Source: an uncultured Gemmatimonadales bacterium | GTDB lineage: Bacteria; Gemmatimonadota; Gemmatimonadetes; Gemmatimonadales; GWC2-71-9 | Reading direction: 5' to 3' | Length of the DNA stretch: 64,000 bases | Assembly (NCBI GenBank): GCA_947259405.1 | Contig: CAMYLY010000017.1 | Span: 18,825 to 82,824 of the forward strand | Part shown: positions 33,656 to 43,101 of the stretch, in pieces | Numbering within the stretch: position 1 is the first letter of the stretch | Layout: every line of letters begins with the position of its first letter | Translations under genes and position numbers: made by a program | The notes under the pieces: model-generated | Told to the model about the DNA's origin: nothing | The model's input: only the letters and a program-made list of their open reading frames with translations | Databases searched by the model: none

Positions 33656-35288
33656 GCTGGGGTATCGGGTGAGAGAGCAGACACCACTGGTCACGAGGAT
33701 GCCGCGCACGCCCAAGGGTATGGTGTGCGGCCTCCCTCTTGAACTCCCCCTCGATCTCCTCAGAGACGCCGCTAGGCGTCTGCGCGTCATTGCCCTCATC
33801 TACGCGGGCGGATTCGTCATCGGCGAATCTGCTGGTCTCCTTGACCCAGTCACGCGCGCAGATTACGGCCACTTCTACGGGTGGGGACCGCCCCTCATCT
33901 CCATACTGGTGGCGCTTCTGGTTGCTGGGGTCGCGACCAGCGAGCGGCTTGCGCCATCTACCACGATGAAGATCGGCCTGGCGTTTGAGGTGGTGGGCGC
34001 CTACGGGATCGCCTTTTCCACCTACTGGGGCGTGTACTCCGGTCTTGCCTACCAGCCCGAGCACGTCGCCACGTTCGGACTCTCGTATGTCGCTCCGTGG
34101 ATCATGTTCTTCACCATCGTCTCACCAAACGAGCCACGGAAGGCCCTGGTCGCCGCAATCCTTGCCGGTAGCTCCGTCCCGGTGGTGCTCTGGCTCACCA
34201 TCACCTACGGGGTGACGTCTCTCGAACTCACCACCAGCTTCGTCGCCAATGTCATGATCGTCCCGTGGTTTCTCATCGTCGTGACAGCATATGTGGGCGC
34301 ACGAGTCGTCTACAAGCTCGGTACAGCGGTGACCAAGGCACGAGAGATGGGAAGTTATCGGTTAACGACGCGGCTCGGCGGTGGCGGAATGGGGGAGGTC
34401 TGGCGGGCGGAGCACCAGATGCTCGCGCGGCCTGCAGCCATTAAGCTCATTCGGCCCGACAAGCTAGGCGTGTCTGGCGAGAGCGAAACCGTGCAGCGTC
34501 GTTTCGAACGGGAAGCGCAGGCGACCGCACTGCTGCGATCTGCGCATACGATCGATATCTATGACTTCGGGGTGACCACGGACGGCACCTTCTACTATGT
34601 GATGGAGCTGATGCACGGCTTTGATCTGGAAGGTTTGGTGAATCAGTTCGGCATCGTTCCGGCCGAGCGCGTGGTGTACATCCTCAGACAGGTGTGTGAA
34701 TCCCTCACGGAGGCCCACGAGCGCAGCTTCATTCACCGTGACATCAAACCCGCGAACATCTACCTGTGTCGCGAGGGTCGCCCGGTGGATTGCGCAAAGG
34801 TGCTCGATTTCGGGCTGGTCAAGCCCCGGCATGAGCCCGAGTCCCAAGCGGTGAAGCTCACCGTCGAACACGCGGCGGGGGGAACGCCGGCCTACATGTC
34901 GCCAGAGCAGGCGTGCGGAGAAGCCGTGGACGCCCGGACCGATATCTATTCGGTGGGGTGTGTAGCGTACTGGATGCTGACGGGTGAGTTGGTGTTCACC
35001 GGTCGGACATCGATGGAGGTCATGTCACGGCATCTGTCAGCCAAGCCCATACTTCCTTCACGGCGATCCGAACTCCCGATCCCAGAGAAACTCGAGGACG
35101 TGATTCTTGCGTGCCTCGAAAAAGAGCCGCATCGCCGCCCGCAAACCGCCGATGCGCTCGACATGTGTTTGGCGGCGGTCGACCTTGATGCGCCGTGGAC
35201 GCCAAAGCGGGCACGGGAGTGGTGGGAGCGGCATCAGCCCACTTGGGAGGAATACGGGAGGGACAGCAGCCGGGTGCTGATGGTGTAG
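33636..35288 (+). CDS. Ser/Thr protein kinase with N-terminal multi-helix membrane domain
   Basis: A 550-residue kinase with the reverse layout to its neighbours: about six membrane helices first (about 50-225), kinase domain last (about 240-510). Kinase motifs are complete: L-G-G-G-G-M-G-E-V (247-255), Lys 270 (A-A-I-K), H-R-D-I-K-P-A-N (367-374), D-F-G (391-393), S-P-E-Q and D-A-R-T-D-I-Y-S. The start is uncertain: ATG 33636 is the longest sensible choice, ATG 33699 or 33720 would shorten only the tail before L-P-L-D-L-L-R-D-A-A-R-R-L-R, which is where related kinases become conserved. The membrane part may act as sensor. Confidence 0.9.
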   Translation: MLGRSAELGYRVREQTPLVTRMPRTPKGMVCGLPLELPLDLLRDAARRLRVIALIYAGGFVIGESAGLLDPVTRADYGHFYGWGPPLISILVALLVAGVATSERLAPSTTMKIGLAFEVVGAYGIAFSTYWGVYSGLAYQPEHVATFGLSYVAPWIMFFTIVSPNEPRKALVAAILAGSSVPVVLWLTITYGVTSLELTTSFVANVMIVPWFLIVVTAYVGARVVYKLGTAVTKAREMGSYRLTTRLGGGGMGEVWRAEHQMLARPAAIKLIRPDKLGVSGESETVQRRFEREAQATALLRSAHTIDIYDFGVTTDGTFYYVMELMHGFDLEGLVNQFGIVPAERVVYILRQVCESLTEAHERSFIHRDIKPANIYLCREGRPVDCAKVLDFGLVKPRHEPESQAVKLTVEHAAGGTPAYMSPEQACGEAVDARTDIYSVGCVAYWMLTGELVFTGRTSMEVMSRHLSAKPILPSRRSELPIPEKLEDVILACLEKEPHRRPQTADALDMCLAAVDLDAPWTPKRAREWWERHQPTWEEYGRDSSRVLMV

Positions 35289-35312
35289 TGGGACATTTGG
35301 GAAAATGACGGA

Positions 35313-35480
35313 ATGGCGGTCATCATGAGTTGGATAGAGGCGCGCCACAAAAGTACGATCGCCGCCCTCGGGCTCGTGATCGTGGTTCTGGCGTCGTCGT
35401 GCCTGTTTCACGACACGATCCCGATCTGCCACTGGGGGTTCGGGTTTGATCACGGTATGCATGCGGCGGCGGTGCGGTAA
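35313..35480 (+). CDS. 55-residue membrane or lipoprotein-like peptide
   Basis: A short ORF 24 bp after the kinase stop: M-A-V-I-M-S-W-I-E-A-R-H-K-S-T, a hydrophobic helix (I-A-A-L-G-L-V-I-V-V-L-A-S-S-C) and a tail with Cys and several His (C-L-F-H-D... I-C-H-W-G-F-G-F-D-H-G-M-H). L-A-S-S-C could be a lipobox. ATG 35325 is an alternative start. The His-rich tail suggests metal binding, but no family is recognised. The remaining gap to 35605 shows nothing more. Confidence 0.4.
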   Translation: MAVIMSWIEARHKSTIAALGLVIVVLASSCLFHDTIPICHWGFGFDHGMHAAAVR

Positions 35481-35605
35481 CGGATCGTCGCTGATCCGTT
35501 CCACCATCCCTCCGAACGGCTTCGGACGGCTTACAGTCGAGTGGCGGGGCAAGGGATGCTAGCAAGGGCTGGCGGCCGCCAGCGTCGCGTAGCAATTTGG
35601 CATCC

Positions 35606-38272
35606 ATGTCCGAACATCTCGAGCGCTTGCAAGCTGCGCTTGCCGATCGCTACGAAGTAGAACGCGAACTGGGCCAGGGCGGGATGGCCACGGTTTACCA
35701 AGCCCGCGACGTCCGGCACAATCGTCAGGTTGCGTTGAAGGTCCTGCTCCCGGAGCTAGCGGCCGTTCTTGGCGCGGACCGCTTCCTCAACGAGATCCAG
35801 GTCACCGCCAACCTCCATCATCCCAACATCGTGCAGCTCTACGATTCCGGAGAGGCGGACGGAGATCTGTATTACGTCATGCCGCTGATCGTAGGCGAGT
35901 CACTCCGCGACAAGATCAATCGCGAGCGGCAGCTCTCGGTAGAGGAGGCAGTCGACATCACGCGCGCTGTCGCGGATGCGCTGGACTATGCGCATCGCCG
36001 CGACGTGATCCATCGCGATATCAAGCCCGACAACATCATGTTGCACGAGGGCACGCCGATGGTGGCCGACTTCGGGATTGCGCTGGCGGTGAGCAATGTG
36101 GCCGGTGAGCGGATTACGGCCACCGGCTTGTCCCTGGGGACGCCGTCCTACATGAGTCCCGAGCAGGCAACCGGTGATCGGGAGGCCAGGCCTTCGACCG
36201 ACATCTACGCGCTCGCCAGCGTGCTGTACGAGATGCTGGCAGGGGATCCCCCGTTTACCGGCTCAAATGTGCAGGCAGTTATCGCCAAGGTAGTGGGTGA
36301 AAAGCCAACCAAGCTCACCGCGATACGGGACACGGTCCCCGCGCACGTCGAGGCCGCCGTGGACAAGGCGTTGGCCAAGGTGCCGGCCGACCGTTTCAAG
36401 ACCACCAAAGAATTTGCGGACGCACTCCTTGCCGAGGCTCCGGCGGCGACAGTGCTGACACCGTCGCCCTGGTCCGGTCTCGCACGCGTCGCAGTGCCAG
36501 TAGCTGCGGTGGTCGTACTTGCATGGGTGCTGTTTGGCCGCGGCGGAGGTGAACCGGTTGCCGAAGATCAACCGGGAATGACCATCACACGGCTCACGAG
36601 TTTTGCCGGTTGGGAGATGGCTCAGAGTTGGTCTCCGGATGGCAGCCAGATTGCCTACGCACACATCGTCCGCGGCGACGCCGACATTGCGACGTTGTCA
36701 TTGGGCGGCGGGGAGCCTCACATCCTCACGGCAGACAGCCCAGCGGATGAAATCAATCCGCGCTGGTCGCCCGACGGAACGAAGATCGCCTTTCTATCGG
36801 ATCGTGGTGCGGGATCGAATGTCTACTGGATTCCACCGACAGGTGGCGCAGAGCGATTGATCGCAGAAACCGACATTCCCTTCCTCGAACGGATGTATAC
36901 CTGGTTCACCTCGATGGGGGCCAACCCGTGGTCTCCTGATGGAGAGGAGTTGCTGTTCTCCAGGTTAGCCCCCGGCGGTGACGCCGCCGTGTGGAAGATC
37001 AACCTGTCCACGGGTGAGGAGATCAAGTTGACGAGCCCGCCGCTGGGCGCTGAAGATGGCTCAGCGTCGTTCTCGCCCAACGGTGACCGGATCGTGTTCA
37101 CCCGATTCGAGAAGGGGATCTTCACGGTTTGGCTCCTTGCGGCTGAAGGCGGAGAACCCGAGCCCGTGCTTGAGGACGGACTCGATTGGCTCCCGGCGTG
37201 GTTTCCGGATAACGAACGCCTTGCCGTGACATCCTTTCGGGGTGGGGCCCCCAACATCTGGGAGTACAACTTGCGTTCTGGCGAATGGCGCCAGCTCACG
37301 TCGGGTGGAACCGGTGCCCATTATACGCCCACGGTCTCATCGAACGGCGCGATCGCCTACAACGAGTTCGACCATCAGGTGGACATCTATTGGGCATCCA
37401 TCGAAGACCTCACAGAAGAGCACCAGCAGCTCACCAGCTTCACCAACGACAATGCCGCCCCCCGCATGTCTCGCGACGGGAGGTACATCGTGTACTGGGC
37501 CAATCGGACCGGCAACGATGAGCTCTATGTTCTGGATCGTACGTCGAATCAGCATCGCAATCTGAGCGACAATTCGGCGAACGATCGCTTGGGAGATTGG
37601 TCTCCGGATGGCAGAGAAATCGTGTATATGTCCAACCGTGGCGGGGCGGTTCAGCTGTGGGTCGTGAACGTCCAAACCGGTGATACGCGGCTGCTCAGCG
37701 ACCATGAACTCCCGTGGGCACAACACACGGGAGATACGCAGGCTGGTCCTCGCTGGGCCCCAGACGGTAGTGCGATTGCGTATCTCGCACCAGTGCAGGG
37801 TGAGGGCAGTGCGGTGTGGCTTGTTGATCCTAGCGGGGGCAATCGGCGCACCTCGACGGTCCGAGACGCGTTCAGTTTTGACTGGTACAAAGACGGCCAG
37901 CGGATCATCTACACGCGAAGGGCGCCCGACGGTTCTGGCCTCGTGGAGCTTCGCGCGGCCAATCTGGGCTCGGGTCAAGACATTCTCCTCCGGACTGGAA
38001 CGGTGTCGGAAGTCGCGGTATCGCGTGATGGCAGTGCGTTGACGTTCATCGAGTCGGTCAGTCACTTCACGATGGATCTGTTGATGCAACGCTTGCATCC
38101 GACACAAGGACCGGACGAGCTTCCTACGACGGACGGCGAACCCCGACAGATCACGTTTGGAAACGGGGAATGGCACGTGCACAATGGTGGATGGGCGTGG
38201 GATGGGAGTGGTGTCGTGTATTCCCGCGATCGTGATTTTGGCGACCTTTTTGTCATCGAGCCCAATCGATAA
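35606..38272 (+). CDS. membrane Ser/Thr protein kinase with TolB/PD40 beta-propeller
   Basis: Start ATG 35606 (M-S-E-H-L-E-R-L), 888 residues. Kinase domain about 16-275 with L-G-Q-G-G-M-A-T-V (22-30), Lys 45, H-R-D-I-K-P-D-N (136-143), D-F-G (155-157) and S-P-E-Q. Membrane helix at about 293-310. The outer part is a WD40-like (PD40/TolB) beta-propeller: repeated W-S-P-D-G blades (Q-S-W-S-P-D-G-S-Q-I-A-Y, P-R-W-S-P-D-G-T-K-I-A-F, G-D-W-S-P-D-G-R-E-I-V-Y and others). The propeller is the presumed sensor in the periplasm. The plan is common in Gemmatimonadota and Acidobacteriota. An esterase gene follows 12 bp on and may be in the same operon. Confidence 0.93.
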   Translation: MSEHLERLQAALADRYEVERELGQGGMATVYQARDVRHNRQVALKVLLPELAAVLGADRFLNEIQVTANLHHPNIVQLYDSGEADGDLYYVMPLIVGESLRDKINRERQLSVEEAVDITRAVADALDYAHRRDVIHRDIKPDNIMLHEGTPMVADFGIALAVSNVAGERITATGLSLGTPSYMSPEQATGDREARPSTDIYALASVLYEMLAGDPPFTGSNVQAVIAKVVGEKPTKLTAIRDTVPAHVEAAVDKALAKVPADRFKTTKEFADALLAEAPAATVLTPSPWSGLARVAVPVAAVVVLAWVLFGRGGGEPVAEDQPGMTITRLTSFAGWEMAQSWSPDGSQIAYAHIVRGDADIATLSLGGGEPHILTADSPADEINPRWSPDGTKIAFLSDRGAGSNVYWIPPTGGAERLIAETDIPFLERMYTWFTSMGANPWSPDGEELLFSRLAPGGDAAVWKINLSTGEEIKLTSPPLGAEDGSASFSPNGDRIVFTRFEKGIFTVWLLAAEGGEPEPVLEDGLDWLPAWFPDNERLAVTSFRGGAPNIWEYNLRSGEWRQLTSGGTGAHYTPTVSSNGAIAYNEFDHQVDIYWASIEDLTEEHQQLTSFTNDNAAPRMSRDGRYIVYWANRTGNDELYVLDRTSNQHRNLSDNSANDRLGDWSPDGREIVYMSNRGGAVQLWVVNVQTGDTRLLSDHELPWAQHTGDTQAGPRWAPDGSAIAYLAPVQGEGSAVWLVDPSGGNRRTSTVRDAFSFDWYKDGQRIIYTRRAPDGSGLVELRAANLGSGQDILLRTGTVSEVAVSRDGSALTFIESVSHFTMDLLMQRLHPTQGPDELPTTDGEPRQITFGNGEWHVHNGGWAWDGSGVVYSRDRDFGDLFVIEPNR

Positions 38273-38284
38273 AGGAACGACGTG

Positions 38285-39172
38285 ATGAAGTCACTTTGCA
38301 CGATGTCGGTCGTGCTCACCCTGTTCACGGGCCATCTGAGCGCGCAGGCTGCGGTACCGTGGGCGACGATTCCGGCAACCGAGAGGTTCGAGGTCCATTC
38401 GCGAATCGTCGGTGCGGATTTCCAGATCTCGGTGGCATACCCCTTTGGATATCAACAGATCGACGCGCGCTTTCCTGTTCTGTATGTGCTGGACGCGTGG
38501 TGGACCTTTGGCATGGCGACGGACATCGCTCGCGTGCTCTCCGCGGATCAGCTCGTTCCACCGATGCTGGTGGTCGGTGTTGGGTACCCGGGAGGACTCG
38601 GCGACGCCATCGCCCTCCGCGTTCGGGATATGACGCTGCGGCAGAGCGACGCGGTCGAAGAGCTGATCGCCCAAGAGGTGGCGGCGTTCGGACCGCATCC
38701 TCCCATTGCCTCGGGCGGTGCTGACGCGTTTCTCCGCTTCCTCACCGAAGAGTTGATGCCGCGCCTCGAGCGCGACTATCGCGTAGACCCTGCCCAACGT
38801 ATCCTGCACGGTCACTCGCTCGGTGGGAGCTTCGTTGTGGACGTGCTGTTTCGCGAACCGACGGCGTTCACCCACTACATCTCATCCGCGCCTGCGCTCG
38901 TGCTGGATAATGGGCTGAGCTTTCAGACCGAGCGGGCGTACTCGGCAGCGTCCGACGCGCTGCCCGCTACGCTGTTCTTGGCAGTCGGGCGCCTCGACGT
39001 CGCCGTCCCTGGCATTGTGGAAAGCGTAACGGCGATGGCGGACACGCTCCGCGTCCGAGATTACGAGGGGTTGGATTGGGAGGTCGTCCAGTACGAGGAC
39101 CAGACGCACCGCTCGGTGATGCCCGTCGTGCTGCGGGATGCGCTTCGGCACTTCGCCCGCGAGCCAAACTAG
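38285..39172 (+). CDS. secreted alpha/beta hydrolase (esterase D/Fes-like)
   Basis: A 295-residue protein with a signal peptide (to about G-H-L-S-A-Q-A) and the putative-esterase fold. The nucleophile elbow is H-G-H-S-L-G-G-S (Ser at about 178), the acid is probably the Asp in G-R-L-D-V-A, and the His in E-D-Q-T-H-R-S-V-M-P completes the triad. Relatives include enterochelin esterase-like and S-formylglutathione hydrolase-like proteins acting on esters outside the cytoplasm. GTG 38282 directly precedes the chosen ATG. It ends in a 4-bp overlap with the convergent DUF1080 gene. Confidence 0.88.
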   Translation: MKSLCTMSVVLTLFTGHLSAQAAVPWATIPATERFEVHSRIVGADFQISVAYPFGYQQIDARFPVLYVLDAWWTFGMATDIARVLSADQLVPPMLVVGVGYPGGLGDAIALRVRDMTLRQSDAVEELIAQEVAAFGPHPPIASGGADAFLRFLTEELMPRLERDYRVDPAQRILHGHSLGGSFVVDVLFREPTAFTHYISSAPALVLDNGLSFQTERAYSAASDALPATLFLAVGRLDVAVPGIVESVTAMADTLRVRDYEGLDWEVVQYEDQTHRSVMPVVLRDALRHFAREPN

Positions 39173-39957
39173 CGAGCGCCCGACGGCATCTCTCTGATCA
39201 ACACCTGTTTGAATTGAATCGGGTGACTCTCGCTTTGAAGCGCGATATACCCCTCACCTAGGCTCGTGCCATCCGGTTTCGCGGACGGAGCGAATCCGTT
39301 GACCTGACCTCCGCCGATGACGGGGTGGCTATACGTCAACACGGTGTCCCCCTCGACAATATGCGCAATGAGCGAGTCGCCCAGTACGAGGAACTCGACC
39401 GCGACCCATTCGTTGCCGTGATACGTCGGTGCGGTTGACGAGATGCAATGTTGCTCGACGAGCGCACCGAGCATCTCGACATGCGTACCGGGCGTACAGA
39501 GGTTCGAGGTCGGTCGGTCGTCGACCCCGTTACCGCCAAGAAACTGCGCTTCGATCGAGATCGGGAAATCCTGGTCTCGCAACATCGACTCCGGGTTCTG
39601 AGCATGGAACATCACGCCGCTGTTCTTGAACGCCCATCCCGGGCCGCCGGGCACCTGGTCGCCGATGAACCGATATTCTATCCGCATCTCGTAATGGGAG
39701 AAGGGCACTTCGTAGAACAGGTGCCCGAACCGGTCCCCAAATTCGTCGTAGCGCTCATAGCTGACGGTGAGGAAGCCGTCATCGACACGAAACGTGGCCA
39801 GCGGGTCCTCGCCGAGATCACTTCCGCGGATCTTTGGGGTCCAGCCGGTCAGGTCGTGACCGTTGAACAGCTCGATCCACTCCCCATCGCCGCCGCGGGC
39901 GGCACATGCCGCTGCTCCCACCATGACGACGATGGCGAGGGTTGCCCGTAGCTTCAT
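39169..39957 (-). CDS. DUF1080 (3-keto-disaccharide hydrolase-like) lipoprotein
   Basis: A 262-residue protein with a lipoprotein signal (G-A-A-A-C, Cys 18) and a single DUF1080 domain: W-I-E-L-F-N-G-H-D-L-T-G-W-T (about 26-39), F-Y-E-V-P-F-S-H-Y-E-M-R-I-E-Y-R-F, N-S-G-V-M-F-H-A (about 112-119). This concanavalin-like fold is annotated 3-keto-disaccharide hydrolase, but many members have unknown substrates. The start overlaps the amidohydrolase stop by ATGA, so it is the second gene of a two-gene operon. Confidence 0.88.
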   Translation of the reverse strand: MKLRATLAIVVMVGAAACAARGGDGEWIELFNGHDLTGWTPKIRGSDLGEDPLATFRVDDGFLTVSYERYDEFGDRFGHLFYEVPFSHYEMRIEYRFIGDQVPGGPGWAFKNSGVMFHAQNPESMLRDQDFPISIEAQFLGGNGVDDRPTSNLCTPGTHVEMLGALVEQHCISSTAPTYHGNEWVAVEFLVLGDSLIAHIVEGDTVLTYSHPVIGGGQVNGFAPSAKPDGTSLGEGYIALQSESHPIQFKQVLIREMPSGAR

Positions 39958-41561
39958 GGCTGGCGCTGCACGTCACCGGCCACGAACGGCTTCTGGACGA
40001 CGCTCGGCTCCACTCCCTGCTTGGATGCTGCCACCATGCGCGCAACTTCCTCCATCAACCGCGCGTTATTCGTCACGATCCCGTCCTTGATCGTGTGGAC
40101 GATTCCGCTCGTGCGGATCATCTCACCGCTCTCATCGAGTCGCAAAGCCCCAAACGAATAGAGGAAACGAAAATTGTATGCGGGATTGCCGTCGACAATG
40201 ATGAGGTCCGCCAGGTACCCACGTCGCACCAGGCCGAGTCTCTCCTGTCGCAGTGTCTGCGCACTGTTCATGGTTGCGGCCTTGATGATCTCGAGGGGAT
40301 GCATGCCGCTCTCACGCATGAGCTGGAGTTCGCGGACATTCGAGAACCCCGGCGTGGCCCAGATATAGTTGTCATCGGTCCCGTACGCGACGCGGCCACC
40401 CCGCTTGTTGAACTCGAAGATGAGGTCGCCCCACAGGTCGAACGCCGTGTACCAGTAGTACTCGTCGTCGGATGTCCAATCGTAGTGGTAGGAGCCATGG
40501 AATGCCGGGTTGGGCAAGTTCCAGTTGATGAGCGCTTGGTGCGTGTACTTGTCGTGCCACGGCAGGCTCTGTGCGCGGAGAATGTCTCGGTTCGCCTCGT
40601 ACACGACCCGTGTGGGTAACATCGTGACCCCATAGTGAACCAGTGAATCGGCGACCTCGCTGAGCAAGCGCTCCTTATCGGTGTCGACCCAGACCTTACC
40701 GGCATGACGGAAACGTTCCAGCTCGTCGTTGAAGTTGTACTCGCGGGGAAAATTCTGAACGCTGGTCGAAAGCGCGGACTCGGCGTACCCGTAGTGGTGC
40801 TCGATCATCGTGGCGCCAAGGCGGGCGGCGTCGACGGCCTGGACCACGGCATTGGTGGATGGAGGCAAGTGAATCGTGGTTATGCCGCCGGCGTCCCACA
40901 CGGCCGACGCGACCGCCCCGAACAGGTCCTCGCTCCAGGACACGCTGCCGAGACTCACGACGTGCGCGCCTTTGTCAAACATCTCCCGTGCGATGCGCGG
41001 CGCCATTGCCGGGTCATCGAGTTCGAGCGGATCGAAGTCCGTGTTACTGCCCCAGCCCCAAATCGGAAACAGGCGTGGTGCCAGGATCTCGTTGGCCGCA
41101 CTCGCGGCAGCCTGGGTCATGCCACTATCGAGCCCGCGGTCCGCGCCGGGTACGAGCGTCGTCACGCCATGCGCCAGCTTGAGGTAGTAGACGTACTCCA
41201 GTTCCATCGGCTGTGTGCGCAGGTGCATGTGGAGGTCGGTCATACCCGGCATCACGTACATGCCGGTCGCGTCGATCACGCGGTCGCCCGTTGGCCGGTC
41301 GGTATCACCTCTCCGCTCGGCGGTCACAGGATCGAACGGGACCATCTCGGCGATCACGTTGCCCTGGATCACGATATCGTACGGACCGACGGGCGGGCCG
41401 CCGTGTCCCGGGATGACCATCGCATTTTGGATTATGAGGCGGTCGTACGGGCCGTCGGCGAGGTCACCAAAGCGGCCCTCTTGCGCATACAACGCGGAAG
41501 TGGAAACGAGTGCCACGGCGAGAGCGACGGTGAGGGAACGAGCGCAACGAAGGGAACGCAT
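39954..41561 (-). CDS. secreted metal-dependent amidohydrolase
   Basis: Begun at ATG 41561 to expose a signal peptide (...L-V-S-T-S-A-L-Y-A-Q), 535 residues; the frame runs 57 codons further upstream without sense. It belongs to the amidohydrolase superfamily (imidazolonepropionase/prolidase-like): V-M-P-G-M-T-D-L-H-M-H-L-R (metal His pair), a later H-H-Y-G-Y region and the C-terminal A-Y-G-T-D-D-N segment with the metal Asp, followed by E-I-I-K-A-A-T-M-N-S-A-Q and Y-L-A-D-L-I-I-V-D-G-N-P. It hydrolyses an amide or ester bond in the periplasm; substrate unknown. First gene of a pair with the DUF1080 lipoprotein. Confidence 0.9.
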   Translation of the reverse strand: MRSLRCARSLTVALAVALVSTSALYAQEGRFGDLADGPYDRLIIQNAMVIPGHGGPPVGPYDIVIQGNVIAEMVPFDPVTAERRGDTDRPTGDRVIDATGMYVMPGMTDLHMHLRTQPMELEYVYYLKLAHGVTTLVPGADRGLDSGMTQAAASAANEILAPRLFPIWGWGSNTDFDPLELDDPAMAPRIAREMFDKGAHVVSLGSVSWSEDLFGAVASAVWDAGGITTIHLPPSTNAVVQAVDAARLGATMIEHHYGYAESALSTSVQNFPREYNFNDELERFRHAGKVWVDTDKERLLSEVADSLVHYGVTMLPTRVVYEANRDILRAQSLPWHDKYTHQALINWNLPNPAFHGSYHYDWTSDDEYYWYTAFDLWGDLIFEFNKRGGRVAYGTDDNYIWATPGFSNVRELQLMRESGMHPLEIIKAATMNSAQTLRQERLGLVRRGYLADLIIVDGNPAYNFRFLYSFGALRLDESGEMIRTSGIVHTIKDGIVTNNARLMEEVARMVAASKQGVEPSVVQKPFVAGDVQRQP

Positions 41562-41650
41562 GAGAAAACTCCTCGGATGAATCGATAACGGACGATCGGG
41601 TATAGCTGACTGGGGGGCGGTCGTCAAATGGAACCAGCTCCGCATTCCCG

Positions 41651-42391
41651 TTACCGGCGGGCGGCCCTCAGGAAGAATCGGGCGAGCACGGGGAGCCATA
41701 CCGCGGATCCCACCAGCCCTACTATCGCCCACAGTAGCCAGTTACCGGTGCTGGCCTCGGCCACCCAGTACGCCTTCGAGGCCGCATACGGGGGATAGAT
41801 CGCTGCCAGCCACTGCCAGGGCTCGGGCACGAAGTAGAAGGCGGACGCAACAACCGGTGCGACACCGACGATTTTCATGTATGCAAAGGCTTCGGTCTTC
41901 GTATCGGCAACGGCGGCAACGAGCAGTGCCAGGCCACCGGCGGCAGGCGCGCCCGCGAGTGCCGCCCCGATCAAGGCGATCGGGGGAGGAAGCCCAATTC
42001 CGATGACGGCACCCTCGAAGATCGTCAATGCGGCGGAGACGACGAACAGCACCGAGCACACGACACCCAGGTACACCGACAACGGGACCGGAGACACGAG
42101 CAGAGCTTTGACGGTGCGATCCTCGCGACCCTCGAGCAACAGGAACCCGCCCACGACCGCGCCCAGCAACCCGGCGAGTTGCACGACAAAGTGGCTGACG
42201 ATCAGTGGGTGGTAGGGAATCAAGTCGAAGTCGAGTCGACGACGCACTTCGTCGGTGATCCACGGCAGGGCCCAACGCATTGCGATGGAGATGCCGACGA
42301 TGTACGCCGCGGTACCCAGCAGGAACCGGTCACGTCGCACGCGCAGCCCATCGGTCCGGAGCATGCCCATCACGGCCGCAGTCGACGTCAT
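41651..42391 (-). CDS. ABC-2 type transporter permease (third gene of export operon)
   Basis: A 246-residue membrane protein from ATG 42391, overlapping the preceding permease gene (ATGA). About six helices are visible, e.g. F-L-L-G-T-A-A-Y-I-V-G-I-S-I-A-M and V-V-Q-L-A-G-L-L-G-A-V-V-G-G-F. The E-x-R-E-D-R-T-V-K-A-L-L-V-S-P-V segment is the conserved cytoplasmic loop of ABC-2 (fluoroquinolone/antibiotic-type) permeases. It pairs with the next permease and the ATPase in one operon. Cargo unknown. Confidence 0.85.
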   Translation of the reverse strand: MTSTAAVMGMLRTDGLRVRRDRFLLGTAAYIVGISIAMRWALPWITDEVRRRLDFDLIPYHPLIVSHFVVQLAGLLGAVVGGFLLLEGREDRTVKALLVSPVPLSVYLGVVCSVLFVVSAALTIFEGAVIGIGLPPPIALIGAALAGAPAAGGLALLVAAVADTKTEAFAYMKIVGVAPVVASAFYFVPEPWQWLAAIYPPYAASKAYWVAEASTGNWLLWAIVGLVGSAVWLPVLARFFLRAARR

Positions 42392-43101
42392 GTGCCGGAC
42401 TCCCGTAATCGGATGAAGCGCGCAAAACGACGCTGGGCCCAGATGTGCGCCGCGGCCAACGCCAGAGCCGACATGCCGGCGGCGTAGACCCACTGCCACG
42501 GCGGCAAGGGCTCGGACGCGCCGAGCATGAGTAGCACAGGACCTTGCGTCGGGATTAGATGCCAGAGCACCGGTGGCCCGATTCCCAACACATACAGGAA
42601 GGGCCATTGCAGCACGGAGCCCACGATCAGCGCGCCGGGAATGAGAAACGCGAACACGGAATCGTGCGGGGCGACCTGTCCCATGCCGACGAACACGAGC
42701 AACACGCCGAGCACCACGACGCCGAGGGCCAGTGGCAAGGGGTTGATCGGCGCGCCGTAGAACGCGATGACATAGACGATGGCGCTCTCCACGGCCGCGA
42801 ACGCCGTCAGCGTAATGGTCTTCGACGCGATGTAGGTTGTCGCGGTGAGTGGTGACGTGCGCAAGGCGTGAAGCGTTCCCTGGCTTTTCTCCATGAGGAC
42901 GACCGACGCGCCGAAGATGTAGGTCGTGCTTCCGATGCCGAGGAGGTAAAACGCCGCGAGCACGCGCCCGGCGTGGTCGGGGTCGAACAGAAAGCGGCCC
43001 ACGAGGCCCATCACGACAGCGACGGCAATGCCGATCGTATACAGCTTGCTCCTCGCCTGGATCTGCACGTCGAGCTTCAACGTCGCGGCGAGCGGCTTCA
43101 C
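42388..43101 (-). CDS. ABC-2 type transporter permease (second gene of export operon)
   Basis: A 237-residue permease from GTG 43101, which overlaps the ATPase stop (GTGA). Six helices are predicted; the M-E-K-S-Q-G-T-L-H-A-L-R-T-S-P-L segment is the ABC-2 loop (compare E-x-G-T-L-x-x-L-x-x-x-P). The two permeases form a heterodimer pore for the ATPase encoded upstream. Overlaps at both ends mean the three genes are translated together. Confidence 0.87.
   Translation of the reverse strand: MKPLAATLKLDVQIQARSKLYTIGIAVAVVMGLVGRFLFDPDHAGRVLAAFYLLGIGSTTYIFGASVVLMEKSQGTLHALRTSPLTATTYIASKTITLTAFAAVESAIVYVIAFYGAPINPLPLALGVVVLGVLLVFVGMGQVAPHDSVFAFLIPGALIVGSVLQWPFLYVLGIGPPVLWHLIPTQGPVLLMLGASEPLPPWQWVYAAGMSALALAAAHIWAQRRFARFIRLRESGT

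Noticed and set aside
40704..41588. 294-residue open frame antisense to the amidohydrolase gene
   Set aside because: Antisense shadow; the minus-strand gene has signal peptide and metal motifs.
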